Numbered from the stretch's first letter, positions 10,165 to 19,891 are shown. The stretch: DNA of 64,000 nucleotides from Pseudozobellia sp. WGM2 (GCF_017810075.1 NZ_JADNYK010000001.1:620001-684000); one strand, 5' to 3'. Translations and numbers: made by a program. The notes: generated by a model not told the origin, from the sequence alone.

Positions 10165-10527
10165 TTACAATAAATGCTCAATATTTTCAATATTGGCTTT
10201 ATGATATGAAATTAATCGATTTAACGATAGTTCATAGCTTAATTGCTTTAATGAATCACTAAGGTCGCTTTTGACTATCTGATCAAGGTTTTCGGTCATT
10301 TCGTTTACAATGGAATCTGTCGTATTACCCGGGTTTACCTGTAAGTTTCTTAGCATCTCAGCGGTCTGTTCCTCATGATTACAGCTAAACTTTACATAAT
10401 TGCTCAATAGATTTTGCATTCTCTTCTTTAAAAAGCTGATATCACTATCATTAAAATAGTGGTTCACTTGTTTTGCAATGGCGTAGAGGTTGCTCATCTC
10501 TTTTCCTAATAAATCGTCTCTAGTCAT
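10165..10527 (-). CDS. Small helical protein, DUF892/YciE-like bundle (weak)
   Basis: A 120-aa, wholly helical, soluble protein. The four predicted helices and the CNHEEQTAEML and HKANIENIEHLL segments recall the ferritin-like DUF892/YciE bundle, but the match is weak and the metal ligands cannot be assigned. Its nearest upstream neighbour on the same strand is the DUF4494 gene, from which it is separated by a terminator, so it is probably transcribed separately. Confidence 0.55.
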   Translation of the reverse strand: MTRDDLLGKEMSNLYAIAKQVNHYFNDSDISFLKKRMQNLLSNYVKFSCNHEEQTAEMLRNLQVNPGNTTDSIVNEMTENLDQIVKSDLSDSLKQLSYELSLNRLISYHKANIENIEHLL

Positions 10528-10644
10528 ATCTTGGTTTTAACGTGAATGTTATATCGCTTAAATCTGTGAGAAAATAGAATTTAGTCCTCACAACTAGCGG
10601 CTCATTCAGAGAATTTTGTAATCCTTTCAAGAATTGGATGAAAC

Positions 10645-10683
10645 AAAAAAGGCTATCAAACAAGTAGTTAGATAGCCTTTTTT
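10645..10683 (-). terminator. Rho-independent terminator after DUF4494 gene
   Basis: Read on the minus strand, GGCTATC (10671-10677 side) pairs with GATAGCC (10651-10657 side) across a 13-nt loop, with the stem extended by A/T pairs and ending in a T-run. It lies just after the DUF4494 stop codon. Confidence 0.85.
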
Positions 10684-10702
10684 CAAGTGTTTGTAAAATA
10701 TT

Positions 10703-11263
10703 CTATTCTTCTTCGGTAGCCATGGCATCGGCCATTTCTAAATCTTCATCATATTCTAAATTCACCGGTACCGATTCTTTTGCGGCATTGAATTTTTCCA
10801 AACGTTCCAGCTCGTCTTCCTCACCTGAAAAATAGGGGAACACATCCATCACGGGAGATTCTGCAATGGCAGGTATCGTGTATTCGCCCATAGTATCTTT
10901 CATAACACCGACGGTATTGTCATAGGCTTCTTTTACATCGTTGGCCTGAACCAATAAATACTGGTTTGTTTTACGTTCTTTTCCACTTTCTTCGTCAAAA
11001 GCAATCAACGAAACTTTTGATTTGAACCAGCGATCGGAATTCTCGAACGGATGGATTTCCGCATAATTGGCCACCTTAATATTGGTAATCTTAATTTCTT
11101 CGCTATCGCTTAAATACGCCTGCATTTCTTCTGTAATTCTACTTTCGGCCTCCGTATACGAAATCGCATCGACGAGAAAGGGTTCCGTTTTTACCTTTTG
11201 CATGCCAGATGCCTCATCAAGCTTTCTATATTTTACTTTACACTCATACCAAGTTGCACTCAT
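10703..11263 (-). CDS. DUF4494 domain protein
   Basis: A 186-aa cytoplasmic protein matching DUF4494, a family almost confined to Bacteroidota. It begins with the typical ATWYECKVKYRKLDEASGMQKVKTEPFLVDA pattern and contains a second copy-like segment SDRWFKSKVSLIAFDEESGKE. The C-terminus is acidic (DEDLEMADAMATEEE). No enzymatic motif is visible and the family has no known role. It is monocistronic with its own terminator. Confidence 0.88.
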   Translation of the reverse strand: MSATWYECKVKYRKLDEASGMQKVKTEPFLVDAISYTEAESRITEEMQAYLSDSEEIKITNIKVANYAEIHPFENSDRWFKSKVSLIAFDEESGKERKTNQYLLVQANDVKEAYDNTVGVMKDTMGEYTIPAIAESPVMDVFPYFSGEEDELERLEKFNAAKESVPVNLEYDEDLEMADAMATEEE

Positions 11264-11598
11264 ATCTATTGTTTTTGGGGTGCCAAATATACTTCTAACC
11301 TTTAGCCCCGAACAACTAAATACCGCAATAGATATTCACAATTCAGAGCTGCCGAATGCTCACTTTTGAGCCTCAGATAGTTATACTTTTATTTTTGAAG
11401 TAGTGTACTAAGAGGTTTAACATTAAAGGAAGAAATCAATTTCGATAGAGAAAAATTAAGTAAATACTTTTGGGGTTAAGAGCGTTGGAAAAAGCGCTAA
11501 AACTTATTAAAAAATTAAATATTCTCACAGGAAAACATTTTCATAACATTAAAATAAGCAACGTTTTTCAAGATTCTCTATCTGATAAGAAAAACATT

Positions 11599-13071
11599 AT
11601 GAGAAAGTTAGCAGGGTATCTAGTTGTATTTTTATTAGTCATAGGTTGTGAGGAAGACTCCGAAGGCGATGTTTTGCTCGATAGTACCTTTTCAGAGAAT
11701 TTTGCGCCATCCCCATCATTTAAAGAGTTACCGCAGGTTGAAAAATATACAGAGTACGGAGAAAATGCTTTTATCAACACCTCTGATGAGTCCGTTTCTA
11801 CATTTTCTGTCGATGCCGATGGGGCATCTTACTCCAATACCAGGCGCTTTTTAGAATTAGGGCAAAATCCGCCCCCTGCTGCGGTACGAATCGAGGAGTT
11901 TTTAAATTATTTCACCTTTGATTATGAAGAACCACTGGGGGAGGAAACCGTTTCGATTAATGGTGAGATTGCCGATTGCCCTTGGGCCGATGATCACTAT
12001 TTGATGCGTTTGGGCATGAAAGGCAAAACTATCGCCGCTTCTGAAATTCCCGATGCCAATTATGTTTTTCTTATCGACGTATCAGGCTCCATGTCTAGTC
12101 CCGAAAAGCTGGAACTTTTAAAGACCGGATTTAAGCTTATGGTCGATGAAATGCGCGATACCGATAAAATGGCCATCGTCACCTATGCGGGTGAGGCAGG
12201 CGTTTTGCTTGAGTCGACCTTTGGAGACGAGAAAGACCAGATCAAGGCCGCCATAGACCAATTGGGTGCCGGAGGTTCTACCGCTGGGGCGGAGGGTATA
12301 TTAACGGCCTATGAAATTGCAGAAAAGAACTTCATTCCCCAGGGTAACAATCGAATCATTTTGGGTTCCGATGGAGATTTTAATGTCGGGCCATCATCCA
12401 CCGAAGAACTGGTTGAACTGATTGAGGACAAAAGGGATAATGGTGTTTATTTGACCGTTCTCGGAGTAGGTACCGGTAACCTTAATGATGCTTCGATGGA
12501 ACAAATTGCCAATAAAGGAAATGGAAATTATGAATACATCGACAACATAGCACAGCTAAAAAAGGTCTTTATTCATGAAAGGGGAAAATTCTATGCCGTA
12601 GCCAAAGATTCAAAAATACAGGTGACTTTCAACGCCGATGTCGTGCAGTCGTATCGACTGATCGGGTATGAAAACCGCTCTTTAAACGAAGATGATTTTG
12701 AAGATGATACGGTCGATGCCGGTGAAATCGGTTCGGCACAAACCATTACCGCGCTTTATGAAATTGTATTGACCGAGAATACCCCTAATGGGCCTCTAGG
12801 GACTTTCGATTTCAGATATAAAAAGCCCGATACCGAAGAAAGTCGTCCGTTATCACTTGATATTGCCAATACGCCATCGTCGATTGAAAGTAGTTCAGAA
12901 AACATGCGTTTTGCAGCTGGGGTTACCGCTTTTGGTTTATTGATGAAACAATCCGAATTTAGCGGCACAGCCTCAAAAGAAATGATTTTAGACCTGACCG
13001 AAAATGCAATAGGTACCGATGAATTTGGTTATCGAACGGAATTTCGCACGCTAGTTACTAATAGCAATTAA
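11599..13071 (+). CDS. YfbK-like von Willebrand factor A lipoprotein
   Basis: A 490-aa surface or periplasmic lipoprotein. The start is placed at ATG 11599: from there a signal peptide ends in LLVIGC (lipobox), whereas the in-frame TTG at 11470 would bury it. An N-terminal YfbK domain (TFSVDADGASYSNTRRFL) is followed by a vWA domain with a complete MIDAS start, FLIDVSGSM, and a C-terminal DUF3520-type region ending VRNAIGTDEFGYR-like. vWA domains bind protein partners through a divalent metal; the partner is unknown. Monocistronic, convergent with the DUF3526 operon. Confidence 0.88.
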   Translation: MRKLAGYLVVFLLVIGCEEDSEGDVLLDSTFSENFAPSPSFKELPQVEKYTEYGENAFINTSDESVSTFSVDADGASYSNTRRFLELGQNPPPAAVRIEEFLNYFTFDYEEPLGEETVSINGEIADCPWADDHYLMRLGMKGKTIAASEIPDANYVFLIDVSGSMSSPEKLELLKTGFKLMVDEMRDTDKMAIVTYAGEAGVLLESTFGDEKDQIKAAIDQLGAGGSTAGAEGILTAYEIAEKNFIPQGNNRIILGSDGDFNVGPSSTEELVELIEDKRDNGVYLTVLGVGTGNLNDASMEQIANKGNGNYEYIDNIAQLKKVFIHERGKFYAVAKDSKIQVTFNADVVQSYRLIGYENRSLNEDDFEDDTVDAGEIGSAQTITALYEIVLTENTPNGPLGTFDFRYKKPDTEESRPLSLDIANTPSSIESSSENMRFAAGVTAFGLLMKQSEFSGTASKEMILDLTENAIGTDEFGYRTEFRTLVTNSN

Positions 13072-13160
13072 ATTTTCAAAACTACGAGGGGCTATCAGCT
13101 AGACAAACCTGATCTTTTACCAGACTTCAGCTAAAAATCAATATCTACTGAAATACTAAA

Positions 13161-13186
13161 GGGCTTGAAGCCATATCAAGCCCTTC
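13161..13186. terminator. Bidirectional intrinsic terminator
   Basis: Perfect 8-bp stem GGGCTTGA/TCAAGCCC (13161-13168 and 13176-13183) with a 7-nt loop. T-rich sequence follows it in both directions. It lies between the vWA gene and the last gene of the convergent DUF3526 operon. Confidence 0.8.
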
Positions 13187-13190
13187 TATA

Positions 13191-14531
13191 TTATAATTTC
13201 CGAAGATTTAATCCTGCTAAAACAGCTATTATAAGCGTTATCAATAAAGTGGGTAGTAACAATTTCAGCCAACTAAAACTATAATCCTGTTCATAAAATT
13301 TAGCTTCATGATTTTTCCAATCCACCGCATCGGCAGATTTATGATCAAAAATTTTGGTGTAAAAGCCTTCGCGTAAATTCTTATGGAATTCGGTCAATGA
13401 TTTCAAGAAATCCAAATGACTAAGCACATCGGTGCCCGCCAGACTATTTAGGCTTAGTTGAGCATGCATTGTAGGCACGAAAAGCGCTATCTTCTCACTC
13501 ACTGTATTACGTAACATGATTTTTTCGGTCATTTCGGCACTTGTATCCTTTGCCGCAAAGTCTCCCATGTATTGCATACCATAATACCAGATCCAACTGA
13601 ATTCATCTTCTGGCACTGGGTAGTTTTTATATTGCGGATAGGCTTTTATAAACTCCGTCATGGTTGCATCCTTTTCCAAATCCCACTTTTCATGGTAGCC
13701 ATCTCTTTGCTCTACCATGGCATCTAAAGCTTCCGGCACTTGGAAGGCATTAATTACGTAGTTGTTGACCAACGCCGGTATCAATATGGTCAATACCACC
13801 CAAATAGAAATTAGAGCCAAGGCATTAAAACTGGAGTTTCTCAACAGGGAAACCATCCAAAGACAGAGGGCACTCCAAAACAGCACATATAGAACACTCT
13901 GTACAAAAATGGCCCAGAAATTAGTATTCATGGGAATTTGTAATATAGCACTTGCCAGAAACAGGAGGAACACCAAAACAACAAAAACAAAAAGAATTCT
14001 CACCAATAGCTTTTTAAACAAAAAACCTGCTTTAGCCGATGTTTGTGCCGCCAAAATACGCCAGGTACCCAACTCCTTTTCTTCAGAATATAAATTGAAG
14101 GTCATGGCGATCAGCACCAACGGAAACAGGTAAATAATTACGAACCCTAAATCTAGGTTACCGGACATCAATAATGACGGATTCTCAAAATCGGTATCAT
14201 ATTTCTGTGCCTCTAAAGCACGAATGGTTACGGCCTGCAATAGCGGATTAACATCGCTCTGCCCAATGGAAATAGCGTTTATGTTTTGAGGTCTCTTTAT
14301 TAGGGTAAAACGTAAATAGTAGAGAAGCAACCCTAAGTCTTCTCTGTGATACGCAACATTCTTTTCAATGCTTTCTTCTTGATATACCTGTGCTGCTGCA
14401 ATTGTCTTTTCTTGCTTTACCAAATACTGCTTTCCAATGAAGATGCTTATCACCCCAACTGTTAACAAGAGAGCCAAACTGACCAAGAAAATTTTCGTTC
14501 GAAAAAATGATTTAAATAATAAACTATACAT
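13191..14531 (-). CDS. ABC-2 type permease, DUF3526 (second copy)
   Basis: A 446-aa membrane protein: one N-terminal helix, a large non-cytoplasmic domain, about five central helices, a second loop with the MLRNTVSEKIALFVPTMHAQ segment, and a final helix. This is the DUF3526 ABC-2 permease layout. The coupling-type segment LGTWRILAAQTSAKAGFLFKKLLVR is present. It abuts the related gene at 14532 with no spacer; the two presumably form a heterodimer energised by the ATPase at 18487. Substrate is unknown but linked by context to the TonB receptor of the same operon. Confidence 0.85.
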   Translation of the reverse strand: MYSLLFKSFFRTKIFLVSLALLLTVGVISIFIGKQYLVKQEKTIAAAQVYQEESIEKNVAYHREDLGLLLYYLRFTLIKRPQNINAISIGQSDVNPLLQAVTIRALEAQKYDTDFENPSLLMSGNLDLGFVIIYLFPLVLIAMTFNLYSEEKELGTWRILAAQTSAKAGFLFKKLLVRILFVFVVLVFLLFLASAILQIPMNTNFWAIFVQSVLYVLFWSALCLWMVSLLRNSSFNALALISIWVVLTILIPALVNNYVINAFQVPEALDAMVEQRDGYHEKWDLEKDATMTEFIKAYPQYKNYPVPEDEFSWIWYYGMQYMGDFAAKDTSAEMTEKIMLRNTVSEKIALFVPTMHAQLSLNSLAGTDVLSHLDFLKSLTEFHKNLREGFYTKIFDHKSADAVDWKNHEAKFYEQDYSFSWLKLLLPTLLITLIIAVLAGLNLRKL

Positions 14532-15971
14532 CTATATGGCTTTTAGGTTGGTAGACAATCGTAACAGTCCGAATAGGGCTAGCCCTCCCCAAAGCACTAA
14601 AGCTAACAAGGACATGAGCTCATTTTTGAAAATATCGGAAATGCTCAAAAAATGATATTCAAAAGGAGGGAATTCTTTCCAATATTCATTTGAAATAGTA
14701 TCAGGACCTGCTTTTCCTTTATACGGAATTAAATTCATTTGCAATTGGTTCATATCTTGTGCCAGCTTAAATCGATACGCTTCGGCCTTATCCTTAAAAT
14801 GAAGGAAAGATTGAAAATCGGTTCCGGAGAAAGCCATCGATAAATTCTTGATGGCCGTATACGGATTTACAAAGGCAGAATAGCGCTCTAGATTATTCTG
14901 CTTTCCGTATACCTCATACAAATCTTCTTGATGTTTTAAATATACTTTTGTGCTCATTGCTTCACCCTGAGACATGACAAAACCACCATAATTAAAAGGA
15001 AGATCTTCAACTTTTTCCACGTTATGTACACGTAAAACCGAATCTTTTAAGGCCTTAAAGTGCGGATCATTAGGGTCATGACTATCGCCTAACTGAGCCA
15101 AATCGTGCTCGACTGCAGTTTCCATTTCTATTTTAGACGGGGTAGGGTAAAGGTAGAAACCAATTGCCTGTAATGATTTTGGAACAATGATTACGAACAA
15201 GAGCCAAATGCCCAATAGTTTTACCAGGGCCCCCTTGGCAGTACCACTAAAAGCGGAAACCAAAATGGTAATGGCACTCAAGACACCGAAGAACAGTAGG
15301 TATGCCAGCAACAGTACAACATATCTGAATATACTATCGGCATGCATGGTATCGTGAGATTCTATCAATACAAAAAATAGAAGTACTAGAAATATGGCAC
15401 CTAGAAAAATTAGAGACAGACACCATAGACCCAACCATTTTCCGAATACAATTTCTTTTCTCGTAATGCCTTGGCCAATTAACAATTTTAAGGTTCCATT
15501 TTCCCGTTCCTGAGCAATGGTAGCAAACCCTAAATAGAAAATTAAAAGTGGTACGATTACTTTTAACAACATCGCCAGGCTGACTTCACCAAAACGTAGT
15601 AAACCTGTAGACATACTGGCTTCGGAAAAGTTGACGGTGTTCTGCTTGTGCGCTTCCAAGAAAACGGCATTACCTACAAAGTTTTCCATTCCCAGATCAA
15701 ACACACTCAACACGTGCTTTAACCTTAGGGCAAATGACCCATAGTGCGCCATACGGTGTGGATGCTTATCGGGGTTGTTTTCCCAACTTTCCTTCACTTC
15801 ATCTTGAATTTCATCTCTGGTAAAGTTTTGGTCGTGATAATTCACCCATCCGCTGTACGCAGAAAAGAGAAGAAGGCATAACATCAAAATAGATGCTATC
15901 AGCATAACCTTAGACCGAAAGGCATTTTGCCATAATTGGCGTGCCAACAATTTGATTACATTTTTTCTCAT
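14532..15971 (-). CDS. ABC-2 type permease, DUF3526 (first copy)
   Basis: A 479-aa paralogue of the following gene with the same topology: an N-terminal helix, a ~110-residue non-cytoplasmic domain, a central block of helices and a distal loop. The motif ENGTLKLLIGQGITRKEIVFGKWLG is the classic ABC-2 segment that contacts the ATPase. It lies 2 bp after the TonB receptor stop and directly before the second permease, so the genes are surely co-transcribed and probably translationally coupled. Confidence 0.86.
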   Translation of the reverse strand: MRKNVIKLLARQLWQNAFRSKVMLIASILMLCLLLFSAYSGWVNYHDQNFTRDEIQDEVKESWENNPDKHPHRMAHYGSFALRLKHVLSVFDLGMENFVGNAVFLEAHKQNTVNFSEASMSTGLLRFGEVSLAMLLKVIVPLLIFYLGFATIAQERENGTLKLLIGQGITRKEIVFGKWLGLWCLSLIFLGAIFLVLLFFVLIESHDTMHADSIFRYVVLLLAYLLFFGVLSAITILVSAFSGTAKGALVKLLGIWLLFVIIVPKSLQAIGFYLYPTPSKIEMETAVEHDLAQLGDSHDPNDPHFKALKDSVLRVHNVEKVEDLPFNYGGFVMSQGEAMSTKVYLKHQEDLYEVYGKQNNLERYSAFVNPYTAIKNLSMAFSGTDFQSFLHFKDKAEAYRFKLAQDMNQLQMNLIPYKGKAGPDTISNEYWKEFPPFEYHFLSISDIFKNELMSLLALVLWGGLALFGLLRLSTNLKAI

Positions 15972-15973
15972 AC

Positions 15974-18481
15974 TTAAAATTTATAGGTGGCCGAGAGGGT
16001 AAAGTTTCTAGGTGCCCCAGGAAACAAACGCAAATAGGTCTGCGCCCCTAGCCAATAGGTTTTATCAAAAAGGTTGCCTGCGTTCAAAGCGATTTGAAGG
16101 TTACTGGCAGTGGGAGTGTAATAAACCGCTGCATCAAAAATGGTGAAGCCAGGCACCTCAAAAGCCCTAGTGAACCATGGTATTTTACTGCCTTGGGACT
16201 GCACGCCAAAGCCGATGCCCCAATCTCTTAAAGTAGTGCCTTGTTTAAAGTTGTAGCGTGTCCAAATATTTCCACTATGTTTGGGGGTATTCTCTTTACG
16301 TAGACCTATCAATGCTGCATCGGCATCACTGATTATCTCTGCATCGATATAACTGTAAGAGGCGTTTATTTGCCAATTGGGAAGTAAATAGCCGGCAATA
16401 TCCATCTCAAAGCCACGAGAACGGTCAGCGCCGCGCTGCGTAAGTAAATCAGGGTTTGCAGGATCGTTCGCGCTCATCAAAATATTCTTCTGGTTGATTT
16501 CATAAACCGCCATATTCAGCTTGATGTGCTTTTTGAACAAGTCGGCCTTTACACCCAACTCCGTTAGGTCAGAAAGAAGTGGGTCAAACTGTGAGGCAGA
16601 ATCGTCGGACCAAAAAAATTGCCCTGTACTCGGTAATAAGGTAACCGTGTTCGATTGTGGTTGAAACCCTTCCAAATAAGTTCCGTATACGTTTACGGCA
16701 TCATTTATCTCATACGTCAAACCAATTCTTGGTATTACTTTAGAATTGGTAAATGTCAATTCATTGTTCGTATCATAATTCGTGATGTCTTCAAACCACT
16801 CGCTGCGCAAGCCCAAAATCAGGCTGATTTTTTTCCATTTTAGTTGCTCTTGAACATACACGGCATTACTGGTGGTCAATGCCGGGGGAATGGCGAACAA
16901 AGAATTAAACGTGTAATCTTCGGAAATTCGAATGGCATAATCCGGATTTTCCAAATTAAAATGCGGCACGTTGGGTAAAGGAATGGTAAGTCCGTAATAT
17001 GTAGTAGTCTGATAGGCTGCCGCGTTGGTCGCATCAAAAGAATTGGTAACGCTTCCGTCGTTCAACAAATAACCTCTTGCGGAGTTTTGACCGCCGCCAA
17101 CTTGTTTTTTCCAATAGTGTAAATCGTAGCCGACCAAGAATTTATGGGATAAACTACCTGTCTCAAAATCAAAATTGAAGTAGGCATTTAGATTGTCTAT
17201 CATCCAATTTTGCTTACGTTGTACGAAGCGCATAGCCGCCAAACTGGGAATTTCGTTTCCATCGATATCTACCCCAAATGCCGAAACGGACCGGTGTTCT
17301 TCCAAATCTTCTTTCCACGTTTGTTTCATGTATGCCGTATTGAAACTGATGGCATCTGTAAACTTGTGAGATAAACTTCCGGTCAGCATAAATTCTTTTG
17401 AATTGAAATAATCGTTCGGTGCACCAAGATTGAGACTAATAGGCGTACTGGTTAAAGAGGTGACCCCGTCTATAGCCCCAAAAATGGGTTGGCCACGATC
17501 TAAAAAGCCATTCATGTCGTTATAGATCATTTCAACATTTATGGCCGTTTTGTCATTGGGCAAATAGCTGAAAGAAGGAGAAATTAGAATAGATTTATTT
17601 TGTATCAGATCGCGATACGAGCCCGCCTCTTCATATGCTGCATTAAAACGATACAGCAACGTATTATCTTCGTTCAAAGGGCCTGTGAAATCTAATGCCC
17701 CGCGAATGGTGCTAAAACTGCCAACGGCAAAAGAGACCTCTTTGCGGTCTTCCTTTAGCGGTTTTTTAGTAACCAAGTTGATGCTTCCGCCTGGGTCGAC
17801 ACTTGCAAAACTAGCACTGGCAGGCCCTTTTATCACCTCTACTTTTTCAATATTGGTGGTTAACGGTTGAAGAAAATAGAACTGCCTGGTACGTAATCCA
17901 TTAATGATTTGCCCTTCTTCGTTTTGGCTAATGCCCCGAATATTGTATTGGTTATACACGCTGGAAGGAGTAACACCGCTCACCACTTTTACCGCATCCG
18001 CTAGTTTAAATGCCTGCCGATCGGCAATAAGTTCTTTGGTAACCGTAGAAATCGCTTGTGGTAGTTCTTTGTTCTTGATCGCTACTTTGGTCGCCGAAAA
18101 AGAATAATCGCTATTGTAATCGTTTCTCGCCCTGCCGATTACTTCAACAGACTGTAGTTGCTCTACATTTTCTTGAAGTTTTAAAGTACCCAAATCATAA
18201 TCTTTCAATTGATTGAACGATTTTTGAAAACTGAGCGATTTCATACCGATATAACTTACGGTGATCTGGTAGTTTCCGGTAGATGCAAGAGCCCAACTGA
18301 AATTTCCGTTTTCCTCTGTAATCGTACCTCCTTTTGTACCAGAATTTTTATCGGAATAGGAGAGGGTTGCGCCCAAAATTGGGGCACCGTCGTTATCCGT
18401 GACTTTACCTTTTATTGAAATTTGGGCAAATGTTACATTGCATACCAATAGCATCAGTATGACTTTTATATAGTTTTTCAT
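15974..18481 (-). CDS. TonB-dependent siderophore-type receptor
   Basis: An 835-aa outer-membrane receptor. A signal peptide ends in TFAQ, followed by a carboxypeptidase-regulatory-like domain (~20-105), a plug domain (LPQAISTVTKELIADRQAFKLADAV, YNQYNIRGI) and a 22-strand barrel ending in the aromatic TLSATYKF. The plug resembles siderophore receptors of the FhuE/FpvA type. Its position inside an ABC transporter operon suggests that one metallophore or metal complex is moved across both membranes, or that the ABC system modifies or exports a related molecule. Substrate unresolved. Confidence 0.88.
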   Translation of the reverse strand: MKNYIKVILMLLVCNVTFAQISIKGKVTDNDGAPILGATLSYSDKNSGTKGGTITEENGNFSWALASTGNYQITVSYIGMKSLSFQKSFNQLKDYDLGTLKLQENVEQLQSVEVIGRARNDYNSDYSFSATKVAIKNKELPQAISTVTKELIADRQAFKLADAVKVVSGVTPSSVYNQYNIRGISQNEEGQIINGLRTRQFYFLQPLTTNIEKVEVIKGPASASFASVDPGGSINLVTKKPLKEDRKEVSFAVGSFSTIRGALDFTGPLNEDNTLLYRFNAAYEEAGSYRDLIQNKSILISPSFSYLPNDKTAINVEMIYNDMNGFLDRGQPIFGAIDGVTSLTSTPISLNLGAPNDYFNSKEFMLTGSLSHKFTDAISFNTAYMKQTWKEDLEEHRSVSAFGVDIDGNEIPSLAAMRFVQRKQNWMIDNLNAYFNFDFETGSLSHKFLVGYDLHYWKKQVGGGQNSARGYLLNDGSVTNSFDATNAAAYQTTTYYGLTIPLPNVPHFNLENPDYAIRISEDYTFNSLFAIPPALTTSNAVYVQEQLKWKKISLILGLRSEWFEDITNYDTNNELTFTNSKVIPRIGLTYEINDAVNVYGTYLEGFQPQSNTVTLLPSTGQFFWSDDSASQFDPLLSDLTELGVKADLFKKHIKLNMAVYEINQKNILMSANDPANPDLLTQRGADRSRGFEMDIAGYLLPNWQINASYSYIDAEIISDADAALIGLRKENTPKHSGNIWTRYNFKQGTTLRDWGIGFGVQSQGSKIPWFTRAFEVPGFTIFDAAVYYTPTASNLQIALNAGNLFDKTYWLGAQTYLRLFPGAPRNFTLSATYKF

Positions 18482-18486
18482 CTGTT

Positions 18487-19176
18487 TTAAATAGTTTCTA
18501 AATAAAGTTGGTTAAGTTCGTTAGCGTCAATCTCACTGGCCTTTAGCTGCTGGGCCAAGACCCCTTCTTTCATAATACCAATGGTGGTACCCAATTCTAC
18601 CGCATTGAAAATATCATGGGTAGCCATGAAGATGACCTTGCCCATTACGGCCAGTTCTTTACAAATTTTAGTGAATTCAGCTGTCGCTTTAGGGTCTAGG
18701 CCAGAAGTGGGCTCATCCATAAAAATGACTTCCGCGTTCTTGGCAAGTGCAACGGCAATACCAACCTTTTGACGCATACCCTTAGAATACGAAGAGAGCC
18801 TTTTATGCTGTGCATCTTCCTGTAATCCGGTTTTAGTAAGAAAGTGTTCTAACTCCGGTACTGAATACGTAAAACCGGCTAAGCGGCTAAAGAAATCAAG
18901 GTTTTCTATACCGGTCAGATTTCCGTACAATTGTACTGTTTCGGGTATATAGGCCGTTAGCTTATTGGTGTCGTCTTTGCCTACTTCTTTATCGCCTACG
19001 AAGGCTTGGCCGCCATCCTTTTTAATAAATCCTAAAAAGATATTGATGGTGGTGGTCTTACCCGCACCGTTCTGGCCCAATAGGCAAAAAATTTCGCCTT
19101 TTGAAACTTCAAAAGAAACGTCTTTCAAAGCCGCTTTTCCATTATATGATTTGGTGATGTTTACTGCTTTTAGCAT
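18487..19176 (-). CDS. ABC transporter ATP-binding protein (GldA/CcmA-like)
   Basis: The cytoplasmic ATPase of the ABC system, 229 aa from the preferred ATG at 19174-19176 (MLKAVNITKSYNGK); an upstream ATG at 19213 would add 13 non-homologous residues. Walker A is GQNGAGKTTT, the signature is LSSYSKGMRQKVGIA, Walker B is VIFMDEP and the switch His is in ATHD. The family pairs with ABC-2 permeases, here the two DUF3526 proteins. It is the second gene of a five-gene operon, after a hairpin-rich leader. Confidence 0.9.
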   Translation of the reverse strand: MLKAVNITKSYNGKAALKDVSFEVSKGEIFCLLGQNGAGKTTTINIFLGFIKKDGGQAFVGDKEVGKDDTNKLTAYIPETVQLYGNLTGIENLDFFSRLAGFTYSVPELEHFLTKTGLQEDAQHKRLSSYSKGMRQKVGIAVALAKNAEVIFMDEPTSGLDPKATAEFTKICKELAVMGKVIFMATHDIFNAVELGTTIGIMKEGVLAQQLKASEIDANELNQLYLETI

Positions 19177-19273
19177 GAAAATAATATGAATTATTAGTGG
19201 ATGATAGTATTGCAAATACTGCTATTCATCGATGTTGTTTACGATAAATGCGTATTTGGCTCTATTGAAAAAT

Positions 19274-19417
19274 AACCCTTGGAGTAGGGTTGGTGCCCAT
19301 AGCGTAGCTATACACAAGCCATGTCTTGAAAATCTCTAAATACGATTAGAGACCTTTCAAGTCAAAATAACTTGAGTACGAGGTGTAGTATCCCTTGAAT
19401 ACGGGATAGTACAACCT
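19274..19417 (-). promoter_or_regulatory. Hairpin-rich leader of the ABC/TonB operon
   Basis: Within 144 bp there are successive inverted repeats: AACCCT/AGGGTT (19274-19291), ATAGC/GCTAT (19299-19311), a near-perfect 15-bp stem CTTGAAA..TCTCTAA/TTAGAGA..TTTCAAG (19325-19361), CAAGT/ACTTG overlapping it (19358-19374), and AGGTGTAGTATCCC against GGGATAGTACAACCT (19381-19417). The overlap means alternative folds are possible. This lies between the small His/Cys protein gene and the ATPase gene on the same strand, so it could be a regulatory leader or attenuator. Function inferred only. Confidence 0.5.
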
Positions 19418-19427
19418 AAAATATGGA

Positions 19428-19778
19428 CTATAATAATGATGGAGGAGGCCTAGTAAAGAGGTAACTTTCTAGGTGTCTGTTGCCAAGAAAAACATATGAT
19501 GTATTCTGGCTAATTTTTTTCTCGTAAAAAAAGGTTTCCTTTTGCGGTATAACCGGATGCTCCGCTTCTAGAAGAGGAATGAAATTGACCGCAGTGGTAA
19601 TATCACAAACCTCACAATGTTGAATGTCGGGTTCATCGGTATGATGGGTAAGCGCATGCAGGCCCGCAACCTTGAACAAGAGAATTAAGGCAACGTAAAA
19701 CAAGGCTATATTGTGCTTGACGATTTTCACTCGTGGCAGTAAAAGTAAATAATATTCTAGATTTTCCTTCGATGCCAA
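19428..19778 (-). CDS. Small His/Cys-rich membrane-anchored protein
   Basis: A 116-aa protein with one hydrophobic helix (~24-42, IALFYVALILLFKVAGLHAL) followed by HALTHHTDEPDIQHCEVCD, a cluster of histidines with a CxxC pair suited to binding a soft or transition metal. The C-terminus is polar and ends in PPPSLL. I recognise no named family. Position upstream of the ABC/TonB receptor operon on the same strand suggests a metal-related accessory role. The start codon is uncertain; an internal start near the helix is possible. Confidence 0.6.
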   Translation of the reverse strand: MASKENLEYYLLLLPRVKIVKHNIALFYVALILLFKVAGLHALTHHTDEPDIQHCEVCDITTAVNFIPLLEAEHPVIPQKETFFYEKKISQNTSYVFLGNRHLESYLFTRPPPSLL

Positions 19779-19891
19779 CTAAAAAAGAAACCTAAATACA
19801 TTTTATCTAAAAAAGTGTTCTGATACCTACCATATTAAAAATATTGGTAAAGCATTTTTCAAAAACCTTAAGAGCGAAAGAATCTTATCCG

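Noticed and set aside
11470-11598. N-terminal extension of the vWA lipoprotein from a TTG
   Set aside because: It would place a lipoprotein signal peptide in the interior; the ATG at 11599 gives a standard one.
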